Counted from the first letter of the stretch, positions 7,909 to 16,695 are shown. The stretch: DNA of 23,713 bases from CAKVOD01 sp964606505 (GCA_964606505.1 CAZSGM010000012.1:1-23713), one strand, 5' to 3'. Made by a program: numbers and translations. Notes: generated by a model from the sequence alone, not told the origin.

Positions 7909-10372
7909 TTAAATAACAATCCAGTTGTTGACGCCTGCGGGGGCAGTTATGGATATATTAACCGTTGTGTCGTCGGTTGGAGTAAAAGTTTTCTTATTTG
8001 TCGACTCGTTACCAATTGTTGCAACCATATATAGTTTGTAATTAACCAAGATTGTAATTGCTTTGTTTTTGTCCGCTTCAAAGGTAATCGTGCTTCCATT
8101 GCGAACGACAAACTGGTTGACAATGTTACCTAACTCATCGAGACGGTAGATTATGAACTGGTCGATTGCTGCGGTTGAGCCTGTGGTTGTACCGCCAAGA
8201 TTGGTACTTACACTGAGCGTAATATTGTAAGATGTTATAGCCAACTGCAAAAATGGGTACCCATTGTTTGTATTACTTTTAATCATCCAAGTATTTGCAA
8301 AATCCCACGGCGCAGTGGATTTCCATGAAAAATTGGACGTCCCATTTGTATAGGTGTTTTTGTTTTTCAACTCGCTAAGGTTTGCGTTTGTCGACGTCAG
8401 CGAATAAAGCCCATTTGTTTTGTCGGTTGTGCTTGTGTTGGAACTTGACAGTGCGTACGCGGTCGACACATTAGTTACGGAAGTAATTACTACACAATTG
8501 TAGGCGTTTACTGTTGTTGACGAACAAATTGCTTTTATGCTTCCAGTAAGTTCAGCAACACTCACAATTGCTATGCAATTACTTACAGTTGTCGTCTTAT
8601 CCTCACCACCGCCGACAATAAAGCCAGCAAAACTATACCCGCTAGAATTATTAACGCTCAACGCTTGTAATTGAGCATTCACAGAACAGTTGCTGACGGT
8701 CGTTGCATTGCCCACTATTAACCCAGTATTTGATTCCGCACCCACTTTTGCATATAAAGTTGCATTACTAACACTTGCACAACAGTTTGTAACACTCGTT
8801 GCGATCCCCGCAATCAAGCCAAAGCTTGGCATAGCCGCTCCATCTCCTTGCTCAATGATTGCCTCGCCTCCAACTATGCAATTTGAAATATTGGTTGCGC
8901 TCCCCGCAATTACTCCACAATGAAAAGTAGAGTTCCCATTCCATTTTGAATAAAAATTGCCATTGACGCTACAATTTGAAATATTTACTACGTCATCCCC
9001 CTTCCCGACTATTCCTCCAATATCTTTTGTAATTCGTGCAGTTTGAGTTTTCGCGTCAAAAGTTAAGTTCCCAGTTGTTTTACATTGGTCTATTGTTACA
9101 CCATTTGCCCATCCTACAAAAACTGCACTAAAAATTGCGTCGCAATTAATATTTTCAAATACGAAATTGCTATTAAATTGGCATTCTCTTATTTCAGATG
9201 ATCTCGCATCCGCAACAACTCCTGCAAAACAAGAGTTCCCCCCATTCCAAGAACCCGACCAGTTAGCCAAAACAAGAGACTTGCCACTAAATTTGCACGA
9301 CGAGATTTTCCCAGTATTCAGATACCCAATGAGCCCCCCAAACTTCAAATAAACCGAAGTAGAACCACTTGAACTAAAATTCACATTAAATGCCGTCGTT
9401 GCGCTACTCCCAAATTTAATATTAATATTGTGGATATTTCCATTAGTGAATTGTGTGCCTTCATTGACCGTTTGAGATGTCCCCTTAACATGCCCAAAGA
9501 GCAACCCATAGTACACAGTTCCACTCGTAAAAGTTTTAGTTACATCCCCAGCATATGTTATTGTTTTACCGTTCCCATTAAAGTTGCCCGAAAAGTAGCA
9601 ATTTGAGTAATTTGCGCCTGTTAGGTCGCAGGCAATCGGCGTCCAAGATGTTGACGTAGTCGTATCATTTAAATCGGCTGCTGCTATTGTTATATCTGTT
9701 GTCAACTTAAAATATACACCCTCAAAATGGTTGTAAGTTGTTCCACTTGTTGGCGTGTTGCAGGCAGTGGAGAGAGCAAGCAGGTCGGCGTAATTTGCAA
9801 TTTGGTACGGGCTAGCTTGCGTGCCGCTACCGCTCCAAGTTGCCCCTTCTGCTGAAGCAGTCTTAATTTCGGGCGCAACCTTTAAACTTCCACTTTCGTT
9901 ACTTCCGCCTATATCCCCAAACCCAATTACAAACGCAAGGCACGCCACAAACACGAAAAGCCACAAACAAATCTTTGTCGCAGCGGAATATGTCTTCATA
10001 TTATTTTTGTAACTATTTTTTGAAGGAGCAATTTTTTTATTTGTATTATCTAAATTATTATTGCTTAAAATATTATTAGTAAAATCATTTTTAAACTCTA
10101 AATTTTCAATATTTACATTTTGAGCATTTTTTATTGTATTTTCGCCACAACTTGTGCGCGCAACACGTACGCAATTTATTGTACTTTCACCTTTGTTTTT
10201 ATTTATTGAATTTTTGCAGTTGTTTTGCACATTATCTAAATATTGTAATTTTTTACAGTTTTTGTCACAATCTGCAGGATAACTGCTATTTTCTGCGGGT
10301 ATACTGCTGTTTTTAGCAGTTATACCCCCCCCCCCCCACTTTTTTCGCGTTTTCCAGTTCGTCTTTTTCCAT
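7909..10372 (-). CDS. Phase-variable secreted GLUG-repeat protein (gene C), frame broken at G13
   Basis: Tandem paralogue of gene B. ATG 10372 follows AAGGAG (10382-10387) by 9 bases, but at 13 G it stops soon after the run; 12 G gives about 820 residues. The first ~50 residues and their DNA are nearly the same as in gene B (ITAKNSSIPAEN, YPADxDKNCK, QYLDN), after which the polar N-terminal regions diverge. A hydrophobic segment (ICLWLFVFVACLAFVIGF) at about residues 134-152 is followed by SGSGTQASPYQIANYADLLA, the GLUG lead-in, and about eight repeats with NC pairs (IRECQF, ISNCSV, VTNCCA, VSNCIA). The C-terminal ~100 residues match gene B (GNIVNQFVVRNGSTI, KLYMVATI, TFTP) and end NNWIVI. 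Exported or surface-anchored solenoid protein by inference; no sortase LPxTG motif is seen. Confidence 0.82.
10297..10327 (-). other. Hairpin overlapping the G run of gene C
   Basis: Arms GGGTATACTGCT (10297-10308) and AGCAGTTATACCC (10315-10327) pair over 12 base pairs with a single bulge; three G of the run are part of the stem. This is the strongest slippery-run-plus-hairpin arrangement in the window. Confidence 0.65.
10325..10337 (-). repeat. 13-G homopolymer in gene C
   Basis: Thirteen G on the coding strand between AAAAAAGT and TATAACTGC. Twelve would be in frame with the downstream gene; thirteen is not. Confidence 0.92.
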
Positions 10373-10412
10373 AACAAAAAACTCCTTACCAAATTTCATT
10401 TTTATCGGTTTT

Positions 10413-10441
10413 AGTATATCACAACGGCAAAAAAATATCAA
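10413..10441 (-). promoter_or_regulatory. Sigma-A promoter of gene C
   Basis: TTGATA (10436-10441), 17-base spacer, TATACT (10413-10418), minus strand. ACGCATATTT at 10460-10469 upstream matches the region before gene B. Confidence 0.75.
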
Positions 10442-10610
10442 ACACTTTTACGTCATTTCACGCATATTTATTTTTTGTTTTTCTTTCCCAAATATCTTTG
10501 CACCATTTCAAGCGTTTTTACGCTAACCACATTCTTTTGCACCAATTTATGTGTTTTTATTATGCGACTAAATAATTTATTTATATTCCACGGCTAAACA
10601 TTACACACAT
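10442..10610. repeat. Intergenic stretch with two imperfect direct repeats
   Basis: No gene is seen. TTTGCACCATTT (from 10497) and TTTGCACCAATTT (from 10536) begin two similar stretches 39 bases apart, each continuing with GTTTTTA-like text. Their role is unknown; they lie upstream of the gene C promoter. Confidence 0.35.
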
Positions 10611-10644
10611 AACAAAAGAAGAGAAGAAAATATTTTCTACTCTT
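10611..10644 (-). terminator. Terminator after nrdR
   Basis: Stem AAGAG-x-AGAAAA / TTTTCT-x-CTCTT (10619-10644) with one mismatch, followed on the minus strand by CTTTTGTT. It would end the transcript from the T4CP and nrdR. Confidence 0.6.
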
Positions 10645-10810
10645 TTATATAATGTACTTTTATTCATTTTTAATTCTTAAATATTTTAACACTATGCGCA
10701 ATTTTTTGCCTTGTTTTCTTTTTTGCCGTAATGATTAACGAATTGCAAATAAATCACATTGCAAAACAAACTGCATTAAACATTAACTTCGCATTTAGCG
10801 CAATGGGCGT

Positions 10811-11272
10811 TTAGCCCCTAAACTTGTTTTCGCACTCATGCAAGAACTCAACAAAATTATCAATATCAGTAAAACGTTTGTACACTGACGCAAATCGCAC
10901 ATACGCAACCTCGTCAATCTTCTTTAATTCGTTCATAACAATCTCGCCAATTTGGCTTGACTTTATCTCTTGCGACGGATAGTTTATAACAAACTGTTCA
11001 ACTTTATTGACAATTTTCTCCATAGTTTCCGAAGAAATAGGACGTTTTTCGCATGCTTTTATCAAGCCCTTGATAATCTTCTCGCGCGAAAACTCTTGTC
11101 GCGAGTTGTCCGACTTGATAACCAACAGCGGCGACGTTTCAATCGTTTCGTAAGTAGTAAAACGTTTACCGCAGCGGTTACATTCTCTTCTTCTTCTAAT
11201 TGCGTTGATTTCATCTGTATTTCTTGAATCTAATACCTTGCTATCTTCATAGCCACAAAATAAACATTTCAT
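10811..11272 (-). CDS. nrdR: Transcriptional repressor NrdR
   Basis: A full-length 153-residue NrdR, the ATP/dATP-sensing repressor of ribonucleotide reductase genes. It starts MKCLFCGYEDSKVLDSR with a zinc ribbon using Cys3, Cys6, Cys31 and Cys34, followed by the ATP-cone domain from about residue 49 (LLVIKSDNSRQEFSREKI) to about residue 140. Start ATG 11272 follows AAGGAA. It lies 25 bases after the VirD4-type gene and is probably transcribed with it. No ribonucleotide reductase gene or clear pair of NrdR boxes lies in the window, so its targets are elsewhere. Confidence 0.97.
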   Translation of the reverse strand: MKCLFCGYEDSKVLDSRNTDEINAIRRRRECNRCGKRFTTYETIETSPLLVIKSDNSRQEFSREKIIKGLIKACEKRPISSETMEKIVNKVEQFVINYPSQEIKSSQIGEIVMNELKKIDEVAYVRFASVYKRFTDIDNFVEFLHECENKFRG

Positions 11273-11297
11273 AATTTTTTCCTTAATAATTTATCCG

Positions 11298-13271
11298 TTA
11301 AAAGTCAAAGTCGTCAAAACTTGAGCCTGACTTCTTTAAAATGATGTCATTGCGCGCCTCAATGTCGTAGAAAATCTTAGCTTCGTCAAGCGTACGCGCA
11401 GGCGCATACTCAACTGGCATAGATTTCATTGTGTACAAATTAACCGTGTACGCAGGTGTGAACACTGTTTTAACTGGGTTTTCGTGGTACATCTTGACGA
11501 TACACGTATTTTTAGGCAACAACTCAAGTTCTTCTGGATAAATGAGCGGACGTGATGCCTCGCTTGTCGATTCCGACTTGCTGTCCTTTTCGCCTTTTGT
11601 TTTTGAGGTGGTTTTAACTGTTATATTACCGCACATCTTACTAAACTCGTCTTTCGTGCGCTGGTCGGTCGTACCGATAAACACTTGGATGTTGCAGTTC
11701 GTTCTAACAATGTCAGCAACCTTATCGCCGTAGATATTGTTAAGCTGCGTATAACTTTGCACAACAAGCACCATAAAGATACCACGCGAACGCCCGACGG
11801 TAATAATTTTATCGAGCAAGCTAATCTTCGGCAAGTTACCGAACTCATCCATAATAAAGTAGGTATTTCGGCTCAATTGACGCTCATTTTTAGTGTTTTT
11901 ATTTGCAAGTTCAATCAAAATCTTGTAAAGTTGAACGATACAAAGCGTCGCAATGCCGTGTCTTGTTTGTTTTTCGTCAGGGATTATAATAAAGAACGCA
12001 GTTGGCTGGTCGTCAAACTTCTCAAACTCCATCTCGTCGGCACTTGTAGCGTAGCAAATACCGTTATCCGACAACAAACTCAACTTTGTTGAAAGCACGG
12101 ACACGTACGAACGCGCAGTGTTAGGAGCGGCGCCGACAACGGTGTTTGCAAGTTGCGGAACCTCAGAGAACTTATCTCTGCCTTGGCACAGGTACTTTTT
12201 GAGTGTTTTGAACTGGTCATCAGGGTCAAGGTCGCGGTAGAATGCGATTTTACCAAAGTTGTAGAGTGTAAACTTGTCGCGCGTCATATTACATCTTGGG
12301 TCAGCTGAGTCCTCGAGCATTGCATACAAAATTGACTGAGCAAATCCCTGCGCCCCCATTTCCCACGATGGGTCATTCTGGTTCTCGACAGGAACCAATG
12401 TCATCGCGATGTCTTTCAAGTCTTCTTGCGCGTCGGAAATCAGAACCTTTTTAAACGACATAACGTCATTCATAAGCGACTGCTTGTCTGCGTACGCATT
12501 CCCATTGAACTCGTACCACTCGCTGCCGTACGCAGCTTGGTCGCTGGTCGCGAGGACAAGTTTGCAGTCCTTACTCATTGGCTCTTTGTGGATAACAACT
12601 TCGCTGTCGATGTGCATTGCGCGTTGGTAGATGTCGTACGCACGCCCCATTGGGTTCCAGCGCGTAGACGAGAAAACGTCGCGCAAGTTGAGCACTTTGA
12701 CGTTGTAACCCTTTTGTTTCAACTTGTAAGCGTGGTGCGCGTAAAGTTCCCCTTTAGGGTCGGTAACAACGATAGAGGGGCGAGTTTTTGTTTCTGACAA
12801 AACTTGTATGAACGGGTCAACGAACATAGTTGTTTTACCTGAACCCGTCGTACCAATAACCATTGTGTGAATAGGTTTGCGCAAGTTAACTTCAACCGTG
12901 CTGCCCTTTGCCTCAGCGCGAACCAAAATGCCGTCTTTAACATTCTTTAAGTCTGCCCATTTAGCAAAACTTGTAATCTTATTCAATTCCTTTATACTCA
13001 AAAACTTGGAATCGAAGAACTGTTTTTGTTTATTATCTTCTTTTTTCTTTCCTGTAAAGAATGTTGCCCCCTTCATTGAGTTGTCAAGCAAGTAAACGAC
13101 AAATAGCAACATCAAAATACCGAAAATCGCCAGCGTCATACTGTCCGTAATGATTTCTTTTGTGAAATTAACTTCTTGTTTTGAAATCAAGCCGCCACCA
13201 ATAATCGCGATTACGAACGCCCCCACCACGACGCCAAGTAATTTTAAAATGACTTTCAAAAAGTTTGACAT
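11298..13271 (-). CDS. VirD4/TraG-family coupling ATPase, solitary
   Basis: A 657-residue type IV coupling protein. Two N-terminal membrane helices (about residues 7-29 and 45-63) precede a cytosolic AAA-like ATPase: Walker A GTTGSGKTT near residue 140, Walker B-like VVTDPKGEL, the later FIMDEFGNLPKI and VVQSYTQLNNIYG typical of VirD4-like proteins of Firmicute conjugative elements. Such hexamers hand relaxase-bound DNA, or protein substrates, to a type IV secretion channel. No relaxase, VirB4, VirB6 or integrase gene is present nearby; instead it sits directly before nrdR. It may be a remnant, a housekeeping paralogue, or serve a system encoded elsewhere. ATG 13271 has AAGGAG upstream. The family is sure, the role is not. 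Confidence 0.9.
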   Translation of the reverse strand: MSNFLKVILKLLGVVVGAFVIAIIGGGLISKQEVNFTKEIITDSMTLAIFGILMLLFVVYLLDNSMKGATFFTGKKKEDNKQKQFFDSKFLSIKELNKITSFAKWADLKNVKDGILVRAEAKGSTVEVNLRKPIHTMVIGTTGSGKTTMFVDPFIQVLSETKTRPSIVVTDPKGELYAHHAYKLKQKGYNVKVLNLRDVFSSTRWNPMGRAYDIYQRAMHIDSEVVIHKEPMSKDCKLVLATSDQAAYGSEWYEFNGNAYADKQSLMNDVMSFKKVLISDAQEDLKDIAMTLVPVENQNDPSWEMGAQGFAQSILYAMLEDSADPRCNMTRDKFTLYNFGKIAFYRDLDPDDQFKTLKKYLCQGRDKFSEVPQLANTVVGAAPNTARSYVSVLSTKLSLLSDNGICYATSADEMEFEKFDDQPTAFFIIIPDEKQTRHGIATLCIVQLYKILIELANKNTKNERQLSRNTYFIMDEFGNLPKISLLDKIITVGRSRGIFMVLVVQSYTQLNNIYGDKVADIVRTNCNIQVFIGTTDQRTKDEFSKMCGNITVKTTSKTKGEKDSKSESTSEASRPLIYPEELELLPKNTCIVKMYHENPVKTVFTPAYTVNLYTMKSMPVEYAPARTLDEAKIFYDIEARNDIILKKSGSSFDDFDF

Positions 13272-13318
13272 ACACGAAACTCCTTATTCTAGCAAAATGC
13301 AATCGTCTTTTGTTATTG

Positions 13319-13346
13319 ATTATATCATATTAACTCAAAATTTCAA
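13319..13346 (-). promoter_or_regulatory. Promoter of the T4CP-nrdR transcript
   Basis: TTGAAA (13341-13346), 16-base spacer, TATAAT (13319-13324), minus strand, about 48 bases before the start codon. Confidence 0.65.
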
Positions 13347-13444
13347 ACTATTTTAAACTACAAAAACAACATCTCCCCCACTTCTCCGCTCTCAAAAGCG
13401 CCCGCTCAACTCCTACCACAGTTTTTACGCGCAAGCGTCAATCC

Positions 13445-13595
13445 ATTCACTTTCACAACGCGCCCTTTTAAAGGTCGCACGCGAGGTCGTTTGCTCCCTT
13501 CTACGCTGCCGCTTCGGCGTTTCAAGCGCGGTAACAATGAATAAAATACACTTTGAATGCAACTTAAAGCGCAAAGTGTTAGCTTTGTCAAGTAC
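13445..13595 (-). pseudogene. Decayed copy of the tRNA-Ser region
   Basis: Read on the minus strand, this matches the promoter-proximal region and 5' two-thirds of the real tRNA-Ser (16521-16660 on the plus strand): TTGACAAA-CTAACACTT, TTTGCGCTT, GTTGCATTCAAA, TATTTTATTCATT, CCGCGCTT, TAGAAGGG and GTTGTGAAAG are shared in order. The acceptor start AGAAGGG is at 13502. The anticodon loop is altered (TTTAAAA in place of TTGGAAA) and the T arm and 3' acceptor strand are missing, so it cannot fold as a tRNA. A 71-residue frame over it (13406-13621) is therefore not a gene. Confidence 0.75.
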
Positions 13596-13667
13596 CAATA
13601 CCTAAACGCGGTCGCCCTCAATTTTACAAAAAACTATCCCATTCCCTAATATTTTAATTTGATTTCC

Positions 13668-13696
13668 TTGATTTTTATTAAAAAAAGGAATATAAT
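13668..13696 (+). promoter_or_regulatory. Promoter of the ABC exporter operon
   Basis: TTGATT (13668-13673), 17-base spacer, TATAAT (13691-13696), 25 bases before the start codon at 13722. Confidence 0.65.
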
Positions 13697-13721
13697 AATT
13701 GACGAAACATCGGAGGTCAAA

Positions 13722-14435
13722 ATGTTAGAACTCAATAATTTTTCAAAAGTTTACCCAAACGGCAAAATCGGCGCAAAGGGCATCAACTTAAAAGTTGAGT
13801 CGGGCGACATTTTTGCGTTTATCGGGCACAACGGAGCGGGGAAAACGACAACGATAAAAAGCATTGTTGGAATTAGCGAACCGACAAGCGGCGACATAAT
13901 TATTGATGGCGTTTCAATAACGAAAAATCCTCAACTTTGCAAGCAAAAAATTGCTTACGTTCCCGACAATCCCGACATTTACACCTCACTAACTGGCTTG
14001 CAGTACATAAACCTTGTTGCTGACATCTTCAAAGTCGACAAACCGACGCGCGAAAGCCTCACGGTAAAATACGCCACTGAACTTGAAATAATCAACGAGT
14101 TAAATAACCCAATCTCCACTTATTCACACGGAATGCGCCAAAAACTCGTTCTTATATCGGCGTTTATCCATAGCCCCAAACTGCTTGTGCTCGACGAACC
14201 ATTTGTTGGACTTGACCCAAAGGCTAGTTTTGCGATTAAAAAACTTATGCAAGAGTACGCGCAAAACGGAAACGCAATTTTCTTTTCAACCCACGTGCTG
14301 GAAGTTGCGGAAAAACTGTGTAACAAGGTTGCAATCATAAAAAACGGCGAAATTTCCATCTGCGGGACAATGGAAGAAGTAAAAAAAGACAAATCACTTG
14401 AAAATGTTTTCTTGGAGAATGCGCAAAATGAGTAA
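13722..14435 (+). CDS. ABC transporter ATP-binding protein
   Basis: A 237-residue nucleotide-binding subunit of an ABC-2-type exporter. It has Walker A GHNGAGKTT at about residues 37-45, the ABC signature YSHGMRQ (Ser-His-Gly in place of Ser-Gly-Gly, as often in this class), Walker B LLVLDEP followed by FVGLDP, and the switch His in STHVLE. I use ATG 13722 because GGAGGT lies 5 bases upstream and the promoter -10 box lies just before; the open frame extends upstream to 13659 but that would overlap the promoter. The stop overlaps the start of the permease gene by eight bases, so the two are coupled. Substrate unknown; the EcsA/YhaQ-like class is a possibility. Confidence 0.93.
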   Translation: MLELNNFSKVYPNGKIGAKGINLKVESGDIFAFIGHNGAGKTTTIKSIVGISEPTSGDIIIDGVSITKNPQLCKQKIAYVPDNPDIYTSLTGLQYINLVADIFKVDKPTRESLTVKYATELEIINELNNPISTYSHGMRQKLVLISAFIHSPKLLVLDEPFVGLDPKASFAIKKLMQEYAQNGNAIFFSTHVLEVAEKLCNKVAIIKNGEISICGTMEEVKKDKSLENVFLENAQNE

Positions 14436-15993
14436 CCTAACTATCCTATTAAAAAACAACTTCAACATACTTATCGGGCAGTTGTCGGGTAAAAAGAGAC
14501 AAAAATCCACAACAACCGCAACGCTTATTCTAATTTTGGGCATCATCGGAATTTTTGCCCTCTACACCCTGCAAGCGTACAGTATGCTCGACGGGCTATC
14601 CAAACTCGGGCTTGAAAAAGTGTGCATTTTTCACGCAATTTTGACGACGCTCGCCGTAATCTGCATTATCGGAATTATGCGCACATCTGCTAACCAAAAA
14701 ACAAACGATGCCGACTTCCTTTTATCGCTACCGATAAAAAAGCGCGACATTGTTATATCTAAAACAATAAATAAATACCTTTTTGACTTTTTCTTCGCGT
14801 TTACTTTGTTTGTGCCGTTCCTTGCACTTTACCAAGTTTATACAGGTTTTGACGTGCAGGTAACCCTCCTAGGCACGCTGTTTGTGCTGTTGTGCCCGCT
14901 ACTCAGTGTAGGTATTTCATACATCTGCGACTTTGTGGTTTCACGGCTATTTAACAAAATTAAGTATGGCGGGCTGCTGAAATCGTTTGTCATTATGCTT
15001 CTTTTTATCGCGATAATGGCGCTCTTATTGTTAAAAACTTTCACATACGGAACGGCAGATTTCGCGAACCTTGACGCCTATTTTGCCGACCGCCCAATTA
15101 CAAACACCGTTTTAAACTACCTTTTTGCGCCAAATATTGTGAATGTTTTAGTTGTCATTCTGGGGACAACTATCCCATTTGCAGTGGGCTTGTACCTATA
15201 TTCAATCAATTTCGGCAAAACCTTTGCTTCCTACGCCGCTAAAGACAAAGCACTCAAGTTCCCTGAGCAAAGCAAATCGTTTAAACTGCTTTACAAAAAG
15301 GAGTTTTCAACTTACGCTACGACTCCCGCATATTTTATCAACACAATCATTGGTCCTATAATTTTGCTGGTGTTGTCCGTATTTTTGAGCGTTACAGGCT
15401 ACGCTGGGCTTTGTGATTATCTAAGCGCCACGATTTCTAAAGACGCAATCGCAGGCTTGATTGCCCTGATTTTCTGCGGGCTGTGCGCAACGGCTCCGAT
15501 TTCAGCAAGTTCAATCTCGCTTGAGGGCAAAAGGATTTGGTTGCTTAAGTCGTCGCCGATTAATGAGCGCGAGTTGTTTGCGTCGAAAGTTTGCGTACAT
15601 CTCTCGATTGTTCAACCCTGCATAGTGGTTGGCGCTACGCTCGTTACTGCGTTTTTAGGGCTAAGTTTCCTACAGGCGCTTGCGGTGTTTGTGTTGCCAA
15701 CGCTTGTTAACCTGCTGCTTGCGTTTGGCGGGTTACTCATAAACCTTTGGCAGCCCGTGCTTGAGTGGGACAACGAAACCAAGGTTATTAAACAAAGTTT
15801 AGCCGTGCTGCTAACTATGTTGTTCGGGCTGGCGCTCACAGTTGCGCCGTACGGGATATATAAGTTGTGCGCAACCCTCCCGTTGTACCTAACATTGGTT
15901 ATAACGGTCGCACTCTATTTGGTTGTGCTGACGCTCGTCGTGCTGCTGCTGTTTACGCGTGGCGTGAAGATGTTTAGGAAGCTTGAGCAATAA
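14428..15993 (+). CDS. ABC transporter permease (ABC-2/EcsB-like exporter)
   Basis: A 521-residue membrane protein with roughly ten to twelve hydrophobic segments. A motif FLLSLPIKKRDIVISK near residue 95 resembles the LPhxxRxhhhxK element of large ABC-2 permeases that sit beside an ATPase of this type; a second copy of the theme (WLLKSSPINERELFASK) lies near residue 375, suggesting two related halves. Start ATG 14428 (MSNLTILLKNN) is chosen because GGAGAA lies 9 bases upstream and it overlaps the ATPase stop. Together the pair should form an exporter in the cytoplasmic membrane; the cargo cannot be told from sequence. A strong terminator follows at 16039. Confidence 0.88.
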   Translation: MSNLTILLKNNFNILIGQLSGKKRQKSTTTATLILILGIIGIFALYTLQAYSMLDGLSKLGLEKVCIFHAILTTLAVICIIGIMRTSANQKTNDADFLLSLPIKKRDIVISKTINKYLFDFFFAFTLFVPFLALYQVYTGFDVQVTLLGTLFVLLCPLLSVGISYICDFVVSRLFNKIKYGGLLKSFVIMLLFIAIMALLLLKTFTYGTADFANLDAYFADRPITNTVLNYLFAPNIVNVLVVILGTTIPFAVGLYLYSINFGKTFASYAAKDKALKFPEQSKSFKLLYKKEFSTYATTPAYFINTIIGPIILLVLSVFLSVTGYAGLCDYLSATISKDAIAGLIALIFCGLCATAPISASSISLEGKRIWLLKSSPINERELFASKVCVHLSIVQPCIVVGATLVTAFLGLSFLQALAVFVLPTLVNLLLAFGGLLINLWQPVLEWDNETKVIKQSLAVLLTMLFGLALTVAPYGIYKLCATLPLYLTLVITVALYLVVLTLVVLLLFTRGVKMFRKLEQ

Positions 15994-16038
15994 GTTCTGT
16001 AAAAACTTAACCAATTTAAGACGCAAAATCAGTAAGAC

Positions 16039-16072
16039 AAAAACACTTTACCTAGTGCGGTAAAGTGTTTTT
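16039..16072 (+). terminator. Terminator of the ABC exporter operon
   Basis: Perfect 14-base-pair stem AAAAACACTTTACC / GGTAAAGTGTTTTT with a 6-base loop, T-rich end. Confidence 0.88.
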
Positions 16073-16229
16073 ATTGTGAAAGTGTTTATAAATGTTCTTA
16101 TTTTTATTATGATATTTTTATTCACACTATGAAAACACTTGTAATTTTGCGCTGCAAACAACCCCGCAAACTAATTAAAAACGATTGAAAAAATATTTGG
16201 AAAACTTTTAAAATATTATCAAAAAATAG

Positions 16230-16258
16230 TTGACAAACATTCAATAATATGTTAATAT
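16230..16258 (+). promoter_or_regulatory. Promoter of tRNA-Ala and tRNA-Ile
   Basis: Consensus TTGACA (16230-16235), 17-base spacer, TAATAT (16253-16258), 18 bases before the mature tRNA-Ala. Confidence 0.75.
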
Positions 16259-16276
16259 ATAACAGTCGCAAGGAAT

Positions 16277-16353
16277 GGGGGTGTAGCTCAGCTGGCTAGA
16301 GCACCTGCCCTGCAAGCAGGGGGTCATCGGTTCGAATCCGATCATCTCCACCA
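16277..16353 (+). tRNA. tRNA-Ala(UGC)
   Basis: Full cloverleaf: acceptor GGGGGTG/CATCTCC with two G-U pairs, D arm GCTCAGCTGGCTAGAGC, anticodon loop CCTGCAA with TGC at the anticodon, T arm ATCGGTTCGAATCCGAT, and encoded CCA at 16351-16353. Confidence 0.97.
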
Positions 16354-16376
16354 CATTGAGCTTGCGACAATTATAT

Positions 16377-16453
16377 AGAGATGTAGCTCAGCTGGTTAGA
16401 GCACCACCCTGATAAGGTGGGGGTCGATGGTTCAAGTCCATTCATCTCTACCA
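16377..16453 (+). tRNA. tRNA-Ile(GAU)
   Basis: Acceptor AGAGATG/CATCTCT, D arm GCTCAGCTGGTTAGAGC, anticodon loop CTGATAA with GAT, T arm ATGGTTCAAGTCCAT, encoded CCA at 16451-16453. It lies 23 bases after tRNA-Ala and is probably processed from the same transcript. This pair is common in rRNA spacers, but no rRNA is here. Confidence 0.97.
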
Positions 16454-16457
16454 GTTG

Positions 16458-16482
16458 AAGTTGGAGTTATCCAACTTTTTTC
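16458..16482 (+). terminator. Terminator of the Ala-Ile tRNA unit
   Basis: Stem AAGTTGGA/TCCAACTT with loop GTTA, then a T run to 16481. Confidence 0.88.
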
Positions 16483-16607
16483 AAAAAATGTGCATTGTTA
16501 CGGTTCCCCAAATTAATATTTGACAAAACTAACACTTTGCGCTTGGGTTGCATTCAAATTATATTTTATTCATTATCGCCGCGCTTACAATGCCGACGCG
16601 GCAACAT

Positions 16608-16695
16608 AGAAGGGTGTCAGAGCGGTCTAATGTGCGATCTTGGAAAGGTCGTGTTGTGAAAGCAACCGGAGGTTCGAATCCTCTCCCTTCTGCCA
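16608..16695 (+). tRNA. tRNA-Ser(GGA)
   Basis: Class II tRNA: acceptor AGAAGGG/CCCTTCT, anticodon arm CGATC-TTGGAAA-GGTCG with GGA, long variable arm GTTGTGAAAGCAAC, T arm GGAGGTTCGAATCCTC, encoded CCA at 16693-16695. A possible promoter is TTGCGC with TATATT at a 17-base spacing within 16540-16570; TTGACA at 16522 is also conserved in the decayed inverted copy at 13445-13595. Confidence 0.95.

Noticed and set aside
11298..13271. Integrative conjugative element
   Set aside because: Only the coupling protein is present; no relaxase, integrase, other type IV secretion genes or attachment sites were found.
13406..13621. 71-codon minus-strand frame
   Set aside because: It covers the decayed tRNA-Ser copy; no ribosome binding site.
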